Assembly (NCBI GenBank): GCA_905221615.1
Contig: CAJNDT010006188.1
Coordinates: 144,501-208,500 of the forward strand
Direction: 5' to 3'
DNA length: 64,000 nt
DNA from: Symbiodinium sp. CCMP2592
Lineage: Eukaryota > Sar > Dinophyceae > Suessiales > Symbiodiniaceae
Below are positions 33,660-45,400 of this stretch, one piece after another; position 1 is the stretch's first letter; the number at the start of each line of letters is the position of its first letter. The translations under genes and the position numbers were made by a program. The notes beneath the pieces were generated by a model, which ran no database searches, was not told the origin of the DNA, and worked only from the letters and a program-made list of their open reading frames with translations.

Positions 33660-33724
33660 CCCGATTATGGCAATCGGCAGGAAAACCGCGTAGCCTGCTG
33701 TCCGCCCTGCGAGTGCGGTTCATA
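33578..33724 (+). repeat. 3-prime LTR of retrotransposon 1
   Basis: Second copy of the 147-bp repeat. Preceded by purine-rich AAAGAAAATAGGACCGA, a plausible polypurine tract, and followed by the TGTAT target duplication. Confidence 0.92.
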
Positions 33725-33787
33725 TGTATATATGTATATGTGTATATGTGTAGGTATATATATATACACATGTATGCATATGTTAGA

Positions 33788-33839
<52 letters not shown>

Positions 33840-33852
33840 TATAAATATATAA

Positions 33853-33902
<50 letters not shown>
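33725..33902. repeat. (TA)n and TATATG tract
   Basis: Nearly pure TA/ATAT repeat of about 180 bp with some AAATATAT units. Continuation of the AT-rich island interrupted by retrotransposon 1. Confidence 0.95.
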
Positions 33903-33904
<2 letters not shown>

Positions 33905-33918
33905 TCACCCCCCCCCGT

Positions 33919-34415
33919 TGACAGACCATGCCCTTTCAACTCAGTCGTAGTGCATGGTCTGTGATCGGGGGGAGGGGGCACTCAGCTTTCAAAAGCTCAA
34001 TTTCAAAATTTCCAAAATTCTCTCCCCTAACTTTCCAGATTTCCAAAATTTCCAAAATTTCCGAAATTTCCGAGATTTCCAAAATTTTCAAAATTTCCAA
34101 AAAGTCCGCCCTTATGTTTTGGAAAAATCATGTCCACTACGTCGGGCCGTTTTGGAAATTTTGGAAATTTTGGAAGTTTCGGAAATTTTGGAATTTTCGG
34201 AAATTTTGGAAATTTTGGAAATTTTGGAAACTTTGGAAACTTTGGAAACTTTGGAAGTTTTGGAAATTTGGGAATTTTTGGAAATTTTGGAAATTTTGGA
34301 ACCTTGGATATTTTGGAATCTCTGGACCTTGGAACTGATTCTCAGGAGGGCTGATTGTGACCCATCCGATGACAGACCATGCACTACGACTTACTTGCAA
34401 AGGCAAGGGCTGTCA
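33919..34415. repeat. Fold-back structure with nested inverted repeats
   Basis: Outer arms of about 50 bp (33919-33968 and 34366-34415) share GACAGACCATG and an inverted AGTCGTAGTGCATGG. Between them the left half (about 33990-34105) is built of TTTCCAAAA-like 9-bp units and the right half (34149-34318) of GGAAATTTT-like units, their reverse complement. The whole could fold into a hairpin over 450 bp. Frames such as FGNFGNFGNFGNFG are by-products of the 9-bp repeat. Confidence 0.85.
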
Positions 34416-34429
34416 ATACTCATGCCCAT

Positions 34430-35930
34430 ATTTAGACGAATATCTCTATATCTGTCTATCTATATATACATATATGTATTGATACTCCTACATATAGCCA
34501 TTGCTAATACTGACATTGATAATTTGTTGAATGCTCAAGCTAATACCAGCATTACTACTAATATTACACTTCTATAAAAGCTATTAGTACTCCTACGCAT
34601 ATCAAAAATCATTTTCATATTGATATTAGTGTATATTAATACCAATACTAACACACACCTGTATGTATTAATGTACATAAATATGCATACCACTATATTA
34701 AAAATACAAATCCTTTAACTCACTTATGTATTCAACTGTTAGAATTTCACGTGATCAAGAGTAATAATAATACAAACATTTTTGCGAATGTAGATCATCA
34801 ATAATATTATAGTACTAATGCTAACACTACTGCTAATACTTAACACAAAATATATACTAACATCAATATTTACATAGCTATTGATACTCATACGAATACG
34901 AATACGTAAACTCTTGTGCGTTAACAGTAGTGCTATCACCAACACTAATACGGACTTTGATAATCTGCTGAATATTCAAGAATGCCACCAGTATAACCCT
35001 CACGAACACCCATATTATGGCTAATACGAGTATAAATAGTCCTAATTCTAATAATATGGACATTAATACTCCTACGAATACCAATAGTATATTCATATTG
35101 ATATGAAAACTAATATCATTACTAATAGACACCTGCATATACTAATGTACGTAAAATACATACCATTATCGTAAGATACAGATATATACATCAGTGCATT
35201 CATGTATTAATGCTTTGGCATAGGCATATACCCATATACCAATGTAACAATATACTTCTCGTCGTTGTATGAATATACTACACGAACATGTGACTATACT
35301 CATATACGACTACTGCACTATGCAAAAATACCGACATGACAAGTTCGTATACTAATATGCCAACATACTGATATACTCATAAATGATTAGATAAAACAGT
35401 AATATAGTACACATACTCGTATACTAATATGCTAACGTACGAATATACTGGTATGTCAATATACTAGTAAGCTAATACAGCAATATAGTAGTGTATTCAT
35501 GCACCAGTTGTACTAACATGTAAAAGATACTAGTATACAAGTATGCAAATCTTTTACTGTTCGAATACATTGATGTATTGATATACTAATCTGCTAATAT
35601 ACGAGACTATCAATATACTAACATATCAAAACTAACTAGTTCTAATATTGATACTAAAAACACGCCGCTGGCTAATACTAGCACTTCTGCGAATATAAGC
35701 TGCTGTTAAACCCAGCATTAAGACTGATACTGATACTACTCGTAGCAGTGGTGCTGTATTACTGTCACTGACACTGGCATTAGTGCTAACTCTAAAACAC
35801 GAACATGAGCACTAACACTAATTTATAGTTGGCAATATTGATAGGTATACTGACAGCAAACAATAGTACTAATATTAATAATAATACTCACCCTAATACC
35901 GATACTACCACAAGACTATTACGCAACTGA
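34430..35930. other. AT-rich degenerate repeat domain, no gene
   Basis: About 1.5 kb made of drifting TACTAA, ACTAAT, ATACTG and CTAATA words with little else. Far more AT-rich than the rest of the window. No coding potential recognised. Confidence 0.75.
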
Positions 35931-36042
35931 TGTGCCACACGTCTGGTGCTGTACTATGTACCTCAGGTAAAGGTTTTGCTTCATAGAATATCGTCGTGCA
36001 CGGTGTTTTTTAGACCCGCGGTCTGTCAACGGGGGGGGATGA

Positions 36043-36079
<37 letters not shown>

Positions 36080-36355
36080 GGGCATGTAACGCGAACATCG
36101 CAACCAGCATGCCCCCCCCCCCATTTCCGACTTTCTCCCAAACCCTTTCATTGTCCAGCTGACGTCAGCATGCGCATGCCCGCCCGACCTGAATCCGCCC
36201 TTTTGCGCTCCGACCCACCCGGACAATCGAAGATGCCTGAGCAGAGATCAGTACAGTTGCACAGCACGAGCGCGAGAGGCTTCGGGCGGGTGGGTTCGAG
36301 CAGCAGGCTTCGCATGAACGGAGCATTGAAGTGCACAAGCTGTTTGCAGGGATGT

Positions 36356-36600
36356 TCAAGCTGTCCGAAGCTGTATGACAACGATAGCAGGTCTATGGGT
36401 CCAGCCCGCATCTCCTGCCGAGCGCATGCTCTGGAGGACGGTGGGAGGAGCACCTGCCAGAGCCAGCATCATGAAGACTTCCAGCGATTTAGGCGCAAAG
36501 GCCAGCAGCATGGCAAAGTGTCGAAAGCATTCTTCCTGCCACTGCATGACGAAGCTTGCATGACCAGGCATCGTCTGGGAAGCCAAATGTGCGGGCTTCG
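36356..36600 (-). CDS. Candidate minus-strand exon, unknown
   Basis: The minus frame reads FRHFAMLLAFAPKSLEVFMM then LALAGAPPTVLQSMRSAG, protein-like and helical. The opposite strand is also open, so confidence is limited. Confidence 0.3.
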
Positions 36601-36955
36601 GTTTTGTGACGAACATCCAGCCCAGCCACCTTTGCAAGAAGATGGGCTTGTCGAGTCTGTCACAGCCCTTGCTGTATCCGTTCTGGCTTCATGCGCCGAA
36701 GTGAGGCAGGTTGTGCATTGTCGTTGTTATAGAATAGCATTGTACAGATCATGCCGATCCACCAGCTCATGTTGGTCGCGGCGTGGTTTTGCTAATATCG
36801 TCTTGCAAGCTACGCTTTCAGACAAGGGCCAGCAATTTCGGGAACGCTACGTGCTGTGGTTGCAGCCGCGATGAAGTTTCACGACGGCACCCCCTGTCTA
36901 GCTGTCCAAGACAGCGGCTGGGTTGAACCGACGGAAGCGCCAAATCGTGGGACTC

Positions 36956-37534
36956 TCATGGGATGGCTTGGCCAGGGGACTGAGAATCGTGGATCAACTG
37001 ACCTTTAGAGGCGGGAATCAAGACATTTACTAGTAGCGCTGATGAGGTGCCTTGGGGGCTCGCTTGAACAACGGCATCACTGGCCCTCCATAGCCCTGCT
37101 GCAGCCGCCTGTTGTGCAAGGTGAGGAGCAACCACAGACTCCAGCTTTCTGTCCGGCGCAGGTTGTGGTTTGATCGAGGGGATGTACAGGTCGACACTAT
37201 TCACTAGCTTAGCGTTGTTACCCGGGCTTCTGTTCAGCGAGATGTAGGACACAACTGGGATAGCCCTGAGCTGCTTGTTCCCACACCTCGAAGTCATTCG
37301 AAGTCGAAAGCAGCCTTCAAGCTCAATCAACTGTGGGGCAAAGACTGGACATGCGGTGTTTGATCGATTTATCTTGGATGGAGTAGTCAAGACAGCCCTT
37401 TCAACAGGAAGGACCAGGTTCCAGGCCCTTGAGTAGGTAAAGGGGAACTCCTGTGAAGCATGATCTAGACTCGAAGCATACGAAGAGTGATAAAAGAGAG
37501 AAGAGAACCAACTCGCCGGGCAGCTGCGGCTCAT
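36956..37534 (-). CDS. Candidate minus-strand coding region, unknown
   Basis: A 192-codon open minus frame with balanced composition: CPVFAPQLIELEGCFRLRMT, RAIPVVSYISLNRSPGNNAK, NSVDLYIPSIKPQPAPDRKL and QASPQGTSSALLVNVLIPAS. The plus strand here has no long frame. No family recognised. With the two frames below it suggests a minus-strand gene that runs away from the actin-family gene. Confidence 0.4.
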   Translation of the reverse strand: MSRSCPASWFSSLFYHSSYASSLDHASQEFPFTYSRAWNLVLPVERAVLTTPSKINRSNTACPVFAPQLIELEGCFRLRMTSRCGNKQLRAIPVVSYISLNRSPGNNAKLVNSVDLYIPSIKPQPAPDRKLESVVAPHLAQQAAAAGLWRASDAVVQASPQGTSSALLVNVLIPASKGQLIHDSQSPGQAIP

Positions 37535-37544
37535 TTAGAGCAAT

Positions 37545-37905
37545 TCAGCGGGCTAGTGTCTGTAGGGGACTCGTACACCACCTCGATCCGGGCCCGAATC
37601 TCATCGCTGACATTGTTGGCAATGCTGCTGCTTGCAAGCGTTTGCTCGTTTGCACGTGCCAGGGCAGATGAGGAACCTTCAGAACACCGCCGAGGACACT
37701 GGGTCCCTTCCAATGTGCAAAGCTGCGAAGTGTCTCACCCAGGCGATGCCCAAGGAGAAGCAGACCCTGTTCGCCGACCCCTCATGCTTCACTTCAGCTT
37801 ATCTCAAGATGTCATTTAGTGTCAGGTCGGCCAATTCCGGAAGACCAAGATGTGCCGCTTCCACGAAACTGGCCAGCACGTCAGATCTGCAACAGTGACA
37901 TGTCA
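37545..37905 (-). CDS. Candidate minus-strand exons, unknown
   Basis: Two pieces: SDVLASFVEAAHLGLPELAD (about 37804-37893) and LARANEQTLASSSIANNVSD with DEIRARIEVVYESPTD (about 37555-37670). Both look like protein and share the strand of the 36956-37534 frame. Borders not resolved. Confidence 0.33.
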
Positions 37906-37909
37906 CATC

Positions 37910-39106
37910 CAAGAACAGACCGGTTGGCTGATGCTGAAGTGGTTTTGGTTCTGAACTCGTCGATCTCGCGGCAAAGCCTGGCAATGCGGCGCAGGGAGAT
38001 GCCGCTACGGAGACGAGTGTCCGTTTGCGCATGACCCATCAGAGCTGGAGGAGAGGGATCGAGCGACCCACCGCTCCTGGCGGGGTGCAGTTTGCACTCG
38101 TGTGAATGCCACAGGAGCTCCCAGATCTTCGCAAGACTTCCATTTGCAAGACCCGGCCTTACTCCTCCAGCAAAGACTCGCTCGGGCCCCTGCAATGTCG
38201 CTGAACACCATGTTGGCAATTGCAGGAATTGGCAACAGGGACGCTGCTCCCATGCCTCCGAACGATGCCCGTTTGCCCACGGCAAGGCGGATATCCAGTT
38301 TCGATGATTCCCATGTCGATGCTTTCGACGGGACCATGCCCCGATAAGAGGAAGAACTCCGGAAGACACCGCCTTTCGGACGCAAGAGGTCTGGCCAGGC
38401 TCGGAGAAAGCGGACTTTTCACGGATGGTGACATCTCAACACAGTTTGGATACTGTCTTGAAAGATTGCACGCTGTGCAGGGCGAGACCTTTGCACGAAA
38501 GGACAGCTTCGAAGGTGACTGCAGCTCACCCTGCAATTAGCTCAAGGACCATGGATGTGTGACAGCCTGTGAGGCAGCGACGCCTATGCTTCGACATCGG
38601 AGGGCTATCGCAGTGGATCTGGATACTTCACCGATATCGACAGGCCTGGCTGCCGTCCTCGTTCACGATTAAGCAGTATAGTAATAGTGGCAACTCCAAA
38701 ACCGTTATGGTGACATGTGCGCAAGCACCAGGCAGTCGTCTTCAAGCTTCGATGAAGAGCCCGCAAGTCCGGCTCGGACAGACCGACACGATTAAGCCAA
38801 TCTCTTGACGAGCGTGAGCAGGTGTTGAGCTGGAAGCAGTCGTTTGCGCAACGCTGGGGTAGCTCATTGAGCTTCTCGAATCTGCGGACATGAATCAGGT
38901 GGAGCGACACGAGATGGATCTATGACTACCGTTGAAGTGTTTGTGGTGCATTGAACAAGAAGCATTCGGCAAACATGTTGGTGTACGAAAGGGCACGCAA
39001 AAGGGAATTACCTGAACGAAGACATCAAGCAATCACCCTGACTCATCGCACATTCCCGCACACGCATCCGCATGGATGCGGGCTTCCCGGTGCCCATATT
39101 GTCCGC
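37910..39106. other. Unassigned stretch at a possible strand switch
   Basis: Frames on both strands are open here (for example plus TMLAIAGIGNRDAAPMPPND near 38200). If the minus-strand gene is real, its 5-prime end and the promoter region shared with the actin-family gene lie here. I see no TATA-like or other clear promoter motif. Confidence 0.35.
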
Positions 39107-41776
39107 ATGGACGGGACACCGCTCGTGCTCGACAATGGCTCTGGCTCGGTCAAGGCACCACAAGTTGCCATGCACCGTGCTTCACAATGTTCAGCCTGTT
39201 CAGTCAGTCAAATTGGGGTAGAAGGCAAGCATTGTCAGGTTGGCTACGCGGGAGAAGTTGAACCCAAGGCAAGCAATATGAGAGACGAGCAGTGAACCGC
39301 TTTGGGTTTGTATTGCAGGTGGTCTACAGCAACATGTACACAGCCGTACGGGCGTCTCGCCACGAGCCATCGAAGGCAACTTGCAAGTGGAAGACTCATC
39401 ATGCAACAGCAGTTCGAAGGATGTCCATTTGGGTCCTGCTCCAGGCCGCAACAGAGGCACTAGAGAAGAGCAATGCCAGGCACATTCGCTGTGGAACAGA
39501 ACACAAGCCTCTACTGCGTTGTGCACACAGTGTTGAAGGGGCGTTCCGACTCTACTGCTTATGCTTGGGGGCACTGACACGTCCAGTTTTGCTGCCCTGC
39601 GGGCAGTCTCTTCTAGCGCCAGGTTGCATGTGATGGACCACGGTGTCGTGACCCAGCCGGGTCCACAGAGCTGCAAAGCGTCGACACGACAGTGCACTGC
39701 AGGCGAAGACTCGGAGGGCGAATCTGTTCGTCGTGCTGAACGGAGTTTGGTCCGGTGTCTTCCGAGGTGGGAAGGCCTCGTGGAAGTGTTCCAGGCAGCC
39801 CTTGACGAGATGAAGGTGCTTTGCCGCCTGATGACACGCATCTTCGGTATTCTTCGCTTCGTTTGCTACGCAATACTGTTTGATTGGAGTTCAGGTTCAC
39901 GACCCATCTCAACACCCTTGCCTGGTCACGGAGGCCATCCACATGTTGGCAACAAGTTCGATGAACAGCCACTCAGCCACTTCACGTCAACGTTGAAGCC
40001 ATCATGGGTTACACCAAGCGAGTTCAGGCTCCCTTCAACCCGACTGTGCATCGGGAAGTGCTAGCTGCTGCCTTTGCTCTCTCTCAGCCATTGGTGCACC
40101 ATGACAGGCATGACCACCTTGGCTCTGTGCCAAGGTGGAGAAACTCTTTGAAGAGCTTCGAGTGCCAGCAGTGCAGGCAACCGTGGCAACCGCCGTAGGG
40201 GGCGCGGTTGCATTGTTTGATATCCGGTGATGTTGATTCAACACAATGTGCAGGTGGTGCACTCTGGGGCTCTTGCGCTCTATGCGACAGACAGGCGTTT
40301 GGATCTAAGCACACTTCTCTCCTGAGCTCTCTGCAGTGTAAGCGTGGATTGGGTCCCTTCTTTTTTCGGTCCTGAGTTTAGGAGACCGTGACAGCGTGTA
40401 CTTGCGAGGAATGCTTCGTAGCAGTAACCATGTACTGAAACTCGAGAAAAATCGCAGGATTCCTCGAATATGCACGCCGCCACGGTGTACCAGTCTCCAG
40501 CACCAGCAGCACCAGCACCAGCAACAGCAGCAGCAGCAGCAGCAGCACCAGCAACCTTTGTGTATGCCGTGCAGCGGAGCCGCGGGTCGGCGCGCGTCAC
40601 TGGCCACAGACCGTGGCCCGTAAAAAGTTGGCAGGTTTAGCAAAAATGCAGAATCGGAATTGGCAAGTGACGGGGCGTGCTCAAAATATGTGATGAGGGA
40701 CGTGTTAAAGATATGCGGTGAAGCCAGATCACCAATGAGTGGTCATGTTTAAGTTATATGATGAGCTGGTCCCGCCCAATGGGCTGTTGGCACCGGAATC
40801 CCCAAAGGAGGGGACGTCTTGAAGATATATGACGAACCGGAATGACCACATGAAGGGTCGAGCTGAAGATGTTTGATCAATGATCAATGATGAACCGGAA
40901 TCCCCACATGAGGATGCGTGTTTAAGAAATACAATAAATTTGCAGCTTCGCAAATTGGAATTCCCCAATAGTTTGGGGCAAAACAAAACCTTGCAAGTTG
41001 TAGTTCCCCAATAGCTTGGCACAAAACAGGAGCTTCGAAACTGTTTTGCCCCAATAGCTTGGGCAAAACAATACCCTGCAAACTGTAATTCCCCAATAGC
41101 TTAGTGCAAAACTGCACGGTAGTTGCAACCAAAATATGAGCCAATGTTAGCAAAGGACACGAGAGGCTCCGCCAGCGTGGATTGTTTTTGCTATCCAGAA
41201 AAATTCCCTGTCAGCTCGCGGCTGAGGAACTGGCCTCGTGATTGAGGTCGGCGATGGTGTGGCTCAAACAGCTGAGTCCCCAGTGTGACATTGGTGTGTG
41301 CGAGTGCGAAGCCAGTGCTGCATTCAAGGAATTGACGTGGATCGGGATTTCTAGGCAGTGCCATCCACACTCGTCCGGCCAATCAAATTGGCAATACTAG
41401 CACCTCGCCCAGGCACACTGTTGGAGCTACACACGTCGCCACACTGCATTTGTGTGTCACTGCTGCTTGCAGCAACAAACCTTGACATGGTCCTCGCTAC
41501 GCACAAACGACATGCGTTCGGATAGTGATAGAACTCTACAAGTTGCACTTTTGTTGGACTTTTGAGAACACATGAGTTGGATCGCAACAAAACTCGCATC
41601 ATCGACAGCAACAGCCACCAGCCTCACTGCAACGACGACTACGACGACAACTACTTCACCTCCTGCTGCTACTATTACGTGCTACTGCTGGTACTACTAC
41701 TGCTGCGACTACGACTACGACGACTACGACGACGACGACGACGACTACTACTACTACTACTACAACTACAACAACA

Positions 41777-41816
<40 letters not shown>

Positions 41817-42436
41817 GTACGACCGCTGCTGCTACTGCTCTTGCGACGGCGACTGCGACATCAAGTGCGCGACGGCGAGTGCACTGCCACTGCCACTGCC
41901 TCTGCCACTGCTGCCGCTGCTGCCACTGTCGCTGCTGCAAACCTTTTGCCTTTGCCCCTGCCCCTTCCCCTGCGCCTTGCCCCGGCCCCTGCCCCTCTTC
42001 TCTGGCCCTGGGTTTTGCCCCTGCCCCTGCCCCCCACCCCCCCCTCCCCACCAATGTACGGCACCAGAATAGAAAGGTGAACACTAAAAAAAGAAAACAA
42101 AAGTCGCAGTCGCATGGAGCCCCCGACCCCCAAGCCGGCATGTGCAGAAAGTCGAGAGTCGGCAAAAATGCTGCAAAAACCGATGCGAAATGGGACACAC
42201 ACAGGAAAACACAGAAACAAACGAGGCCAAATGCAGAGCTGAACATGTTTTTGCACAGTGCAGCCCGCCGGCTGGCACACTTTTTTGCTCGAAAACACCG
42301 CAAAAACCGATGCGAAAGCAAAAGCAAAGTTCAATTGCGGGCGAACAAAGTGCCAAAACTCGAGTTTCAGCACATGCCAGCAAAGGAATCGCACCCCCCC
42401 GCGCGGTGGCAGACGCAACAGCTGCCAACAACAACA

Positions 42437-42469
<33 letters not shown>

Positions 42470-45400
42470 GCTACCGCTACTGCTACTGCTACTGCTACTG
42501 CTATTGCTACTACTACTACTACTACTACTACAAATTCTCCGTCTCCGATTCCGCATCCCATTTCTTTCACTCTGCTCCTACTCCAACTACTCCCACTCCT
42601 ACTTCTCCTCTGCTACTGCTCTTCCTACTCCCCCTACTCCACTCCTCTCAACTCTTGCTGCTATTCCTAGTCCTGCTCGTGCTGCCACTGCCACTGCTAG
42701 TGCTGCTGCGACGAGGAGGAGGACGACTATTGATACTCTCTCCTGCTGCTCCTGCTCCCTACTGCTGCCGGCTGCTCCTGCTCCTGGGCTCCTCCTCCGG
42801 CTACTGCTGCGCGACTGCTACAACGACTCGTGCTGCTACCACTACGACCAGGATTACGACTGGTACTGTGCCCACTACTACGACTGCCCACACTTCTATC
42901 GTTATTGCGCCAGCACATGCTAATGCATAATCGTGACAGCAATTATTCCGGTGCAGACCCCATTCTGGCTCCTACGTTGCCGCTGCAACCCAGGGCCAGC
43001 CGGAGACAGCCGGAACACCAGTGAACGAGGATGTTACAATTTGGTCAGAAACTGCAGTGGCTAATCCGAGGAAGATAGCAGCACGACGGGTGGATTAGGA
43101 TCTCTACCACTACCACGACCACTGCTGCTACAACTCTCGACCGGCACCAGCACCGCTGCGAGGAGGAGGAGGAGGAGGAGGAGAGGGGATGACGGGTGTC
43201 GTCGTATTCGTTGTTAGCGAACTTATGCGATCCGATAGGTCCAAATTTGGCAACACCATGCGAAATCACTATCTCGGACTTTGCTCAATGCAGAAGATCA
43301 GCAGTGCCTGGGGCACGAGACGGAATCATGGTTCCAGCAGACGGCCCTGATGTATCACGTTGCGCTTGCACCAGGTTCCACTGTTCGACAGCTACGTCGT
43401 CACCAATGCGGTGCAGCGACGAGACTTCGGGGGACGAGACTTAACTGTTTGCACCTCAGGATCGTCATGTTTTGGAATTGATAGCGATTCATTCGTCGTC
43501 ATGTTTGTGCGGCAGAGTGGGGACAGGCGAGTGAGAGCACGACCTTATGGATGAATTCCCTCGAGGGGTTTCTCGTGAGTTGATAGTTGTTATTCCCTGG
43601 AGGGCCCGCCAGGAAGACGTTTGATCTTTCAACCGTTCGTAACGGTCGCTGTGGTGAAGCGCACCGAACTCTTGAGGCATACCTGGGGGAGCTCCTTCAA
43701 AGAGAGCTTGGATACAAAGAGGCGCTTGCTGACGAGGTGCTTGCTGCTATAGTGCTGGCAATCAAGTTGCGAATGCCTAGCTTGAAAACCTCCGTGCTCA
43801 GAGGTATGGTGGACGCAGCTACAGACCGTGAAGGAGCTGGTGAACCTGGTGAACTACCTATGGTGAGAGAGCTACCTCCAGCCTTAGGAGCGGATGTGCC
43901 GAGTCGCGACCCAGCACGCGCCCTCCTCGCGACAGGCCCGGCAGGTAGCAGATGAGAGCCGGACCTCACGGTCCGCTCATCACTTGCTCTAACTCTAACT
44001 CACCTGTCCAAGGATCCCGTGCAGCAAGAGTACAAGCTGCCCGATGGCAAGGCCGGACTCTACAGCTGAAGTTGCATGTTCCATGAGTCGTTGTAGCTTC
44101 TTGCATTTGTGCCGTTGAAGACTGTAAGGGCATCGGACATGTCTCGAAGAGATCATTGTGCTGCAGCTGGCCTCTTTTGAAGCTTCCATCGTGTTCCAAA
44201 CACCATCGGCCTCGTTTTTGCGCTCAAAGTTGCAGCGGGTCGGAGTCATCTATACCCACCGCTGGCAAGTGACATAGGACCATGAGCGGATGTGATTACA
44301 TCATGCGTCAGGAGTACTACTATCTCAGCGCTTGCTGAGAACCCTCGATCGTGCGCAGGTTCTGGACTGGGAGCAAGGCCTTCTGTCACAATGTGCTGAG
44401 GCGCCATATGACATCTGTCTTGCCGATAGAACGACCAGATCGAAAGTGCAGGCACTTTTCCAACCTGGTCAGCACTTAAAGCTGGACGAGGACCTGTGAG
44501 ACTGGTCCATCCAAAGCCTTGCAGCCTCTGTGCGCAGGAGGCTGTGGGCATCCACAAAATGGCCGCCAGCAGTGTGCTGGCTTGTGGCGGAAGGCTCAGG
44601 GCATGCAAAGCTCAAGTAGAGCGCACAAGGGCCAAAATGCATTGCAGAGCTGAACATGGCCTAGGTCTTGACATCCAGAAAAGCTTGGCAAACAGTGTTG
44701 TGGGCGCCTTGGTATCTGCTGAGCAGGAAGATCGAAGGTTTTCGGAGGGACAGAATTATGGCCGAGCACGGTCCTGGCCCGTCTGGACGTGACATACAGA
44801 GGCAGACCTAATTATCGCTTGAATCGCCCCCTGCCCCCTTAAGGTCCGTCTGTTCAAGCAACATGGCAACTTGCATTTCGTTTCTGCTTGGCCGAGTGCG
44901 TCGGCGTAGCCGGTTGCTAGTCTGATGACTCAGTAGCTAGCCAAGCTGCCACCAGGACAGCTCGCTTAGGGGACCGCCTCAGCGGTTGGTCAACGAAAAA
45001 TCGCTTCTCCAGGCGTGTGCAAGGGACGAGGCACAATGTCGTCACATGAAAGTCGAGTGACGGACGAACCCGCTCAAGGGCGACCGCGTCGAAGATGCCG
45101 TCTACGATGGCAGAATACGAGCAACTGCTCCATGAGTGAAGTAAATCTCGACAAAAGTCCTGAGCACTCCGCAGAATAACCACCGAGCTCTATCGACTCT
45201 GCTCCCGGGTGAAGCCCTTCCAAGTGTTGCCGAGCTCATAACCGTACGTTTTCCCTACAAGCTTTGGGCCATAAGAGCGTTCGAGGTTCTCTCTGGAGGT
45301 TCGACGCTGTTCCCAGGGATGTGTCAGCGTGTTCAAGAGGACATCTCACTTTTCGCAGCCTTTTTGTCAAATAGCTTGACTTCTGCTAGGAGCTGCAGCG

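Larger units (their letters stand above)
26089..33724 (+). mobile_element. LTR retrotransposon 1, copia-like, chimeric and defective (7.6 kb)
   Basis: Bounded by 147-bp direct repeats differing at only two positions and flanked by TGTAT on both sides. Order of coding parts: Gag, protease, long linker protein, integrase, a foreign RNase H fragment, then the back half of reverse transcriptase and RNase H. Integrase before reverse transcriptase is the copia (Pseudoviridae) order. Gag, protease, linker and integrase are spread over several frames by small indels, the Gag zinc knuckle is damaged, and the front half of reverse transcriptase is missing. The element cannot encode its own full machinery, yet its LTRs are almost identical, so it was probably moved by proteins of a relative. 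Confidence 0.93.
33904..36042. mobile_element. Possible element bounded by outer inverted repeats in the AT-rich island
   Basis: Left end: (AT)n, then a C run of nine or ten, then GTTGACAGACC (33904-33927). Right end: GGTCTGTCAAC, a G run of eight, then ATGAGCA and (AT)n (36020-36076). The ends are inverted copies, including the flanking AT tract. No protein frame lies inside. It may be a non-autonomous inverted-repeat element or a repeat-driven structure. Confidence 0.5.

Noticed and set aside
33928..34577. Frames with repeated FGNFGN or KFWKFW-type units
   Set aside because: The 9-bp minisatellite creates them; they occur on both strands and have no start or splice context.
36077..36874. 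265-codon plus-strand frame
   Set aside because: Cys/Ser/Arg-rich, starts inside a repeat boundary and lacks domain features; the minus strand looks more protein-like.
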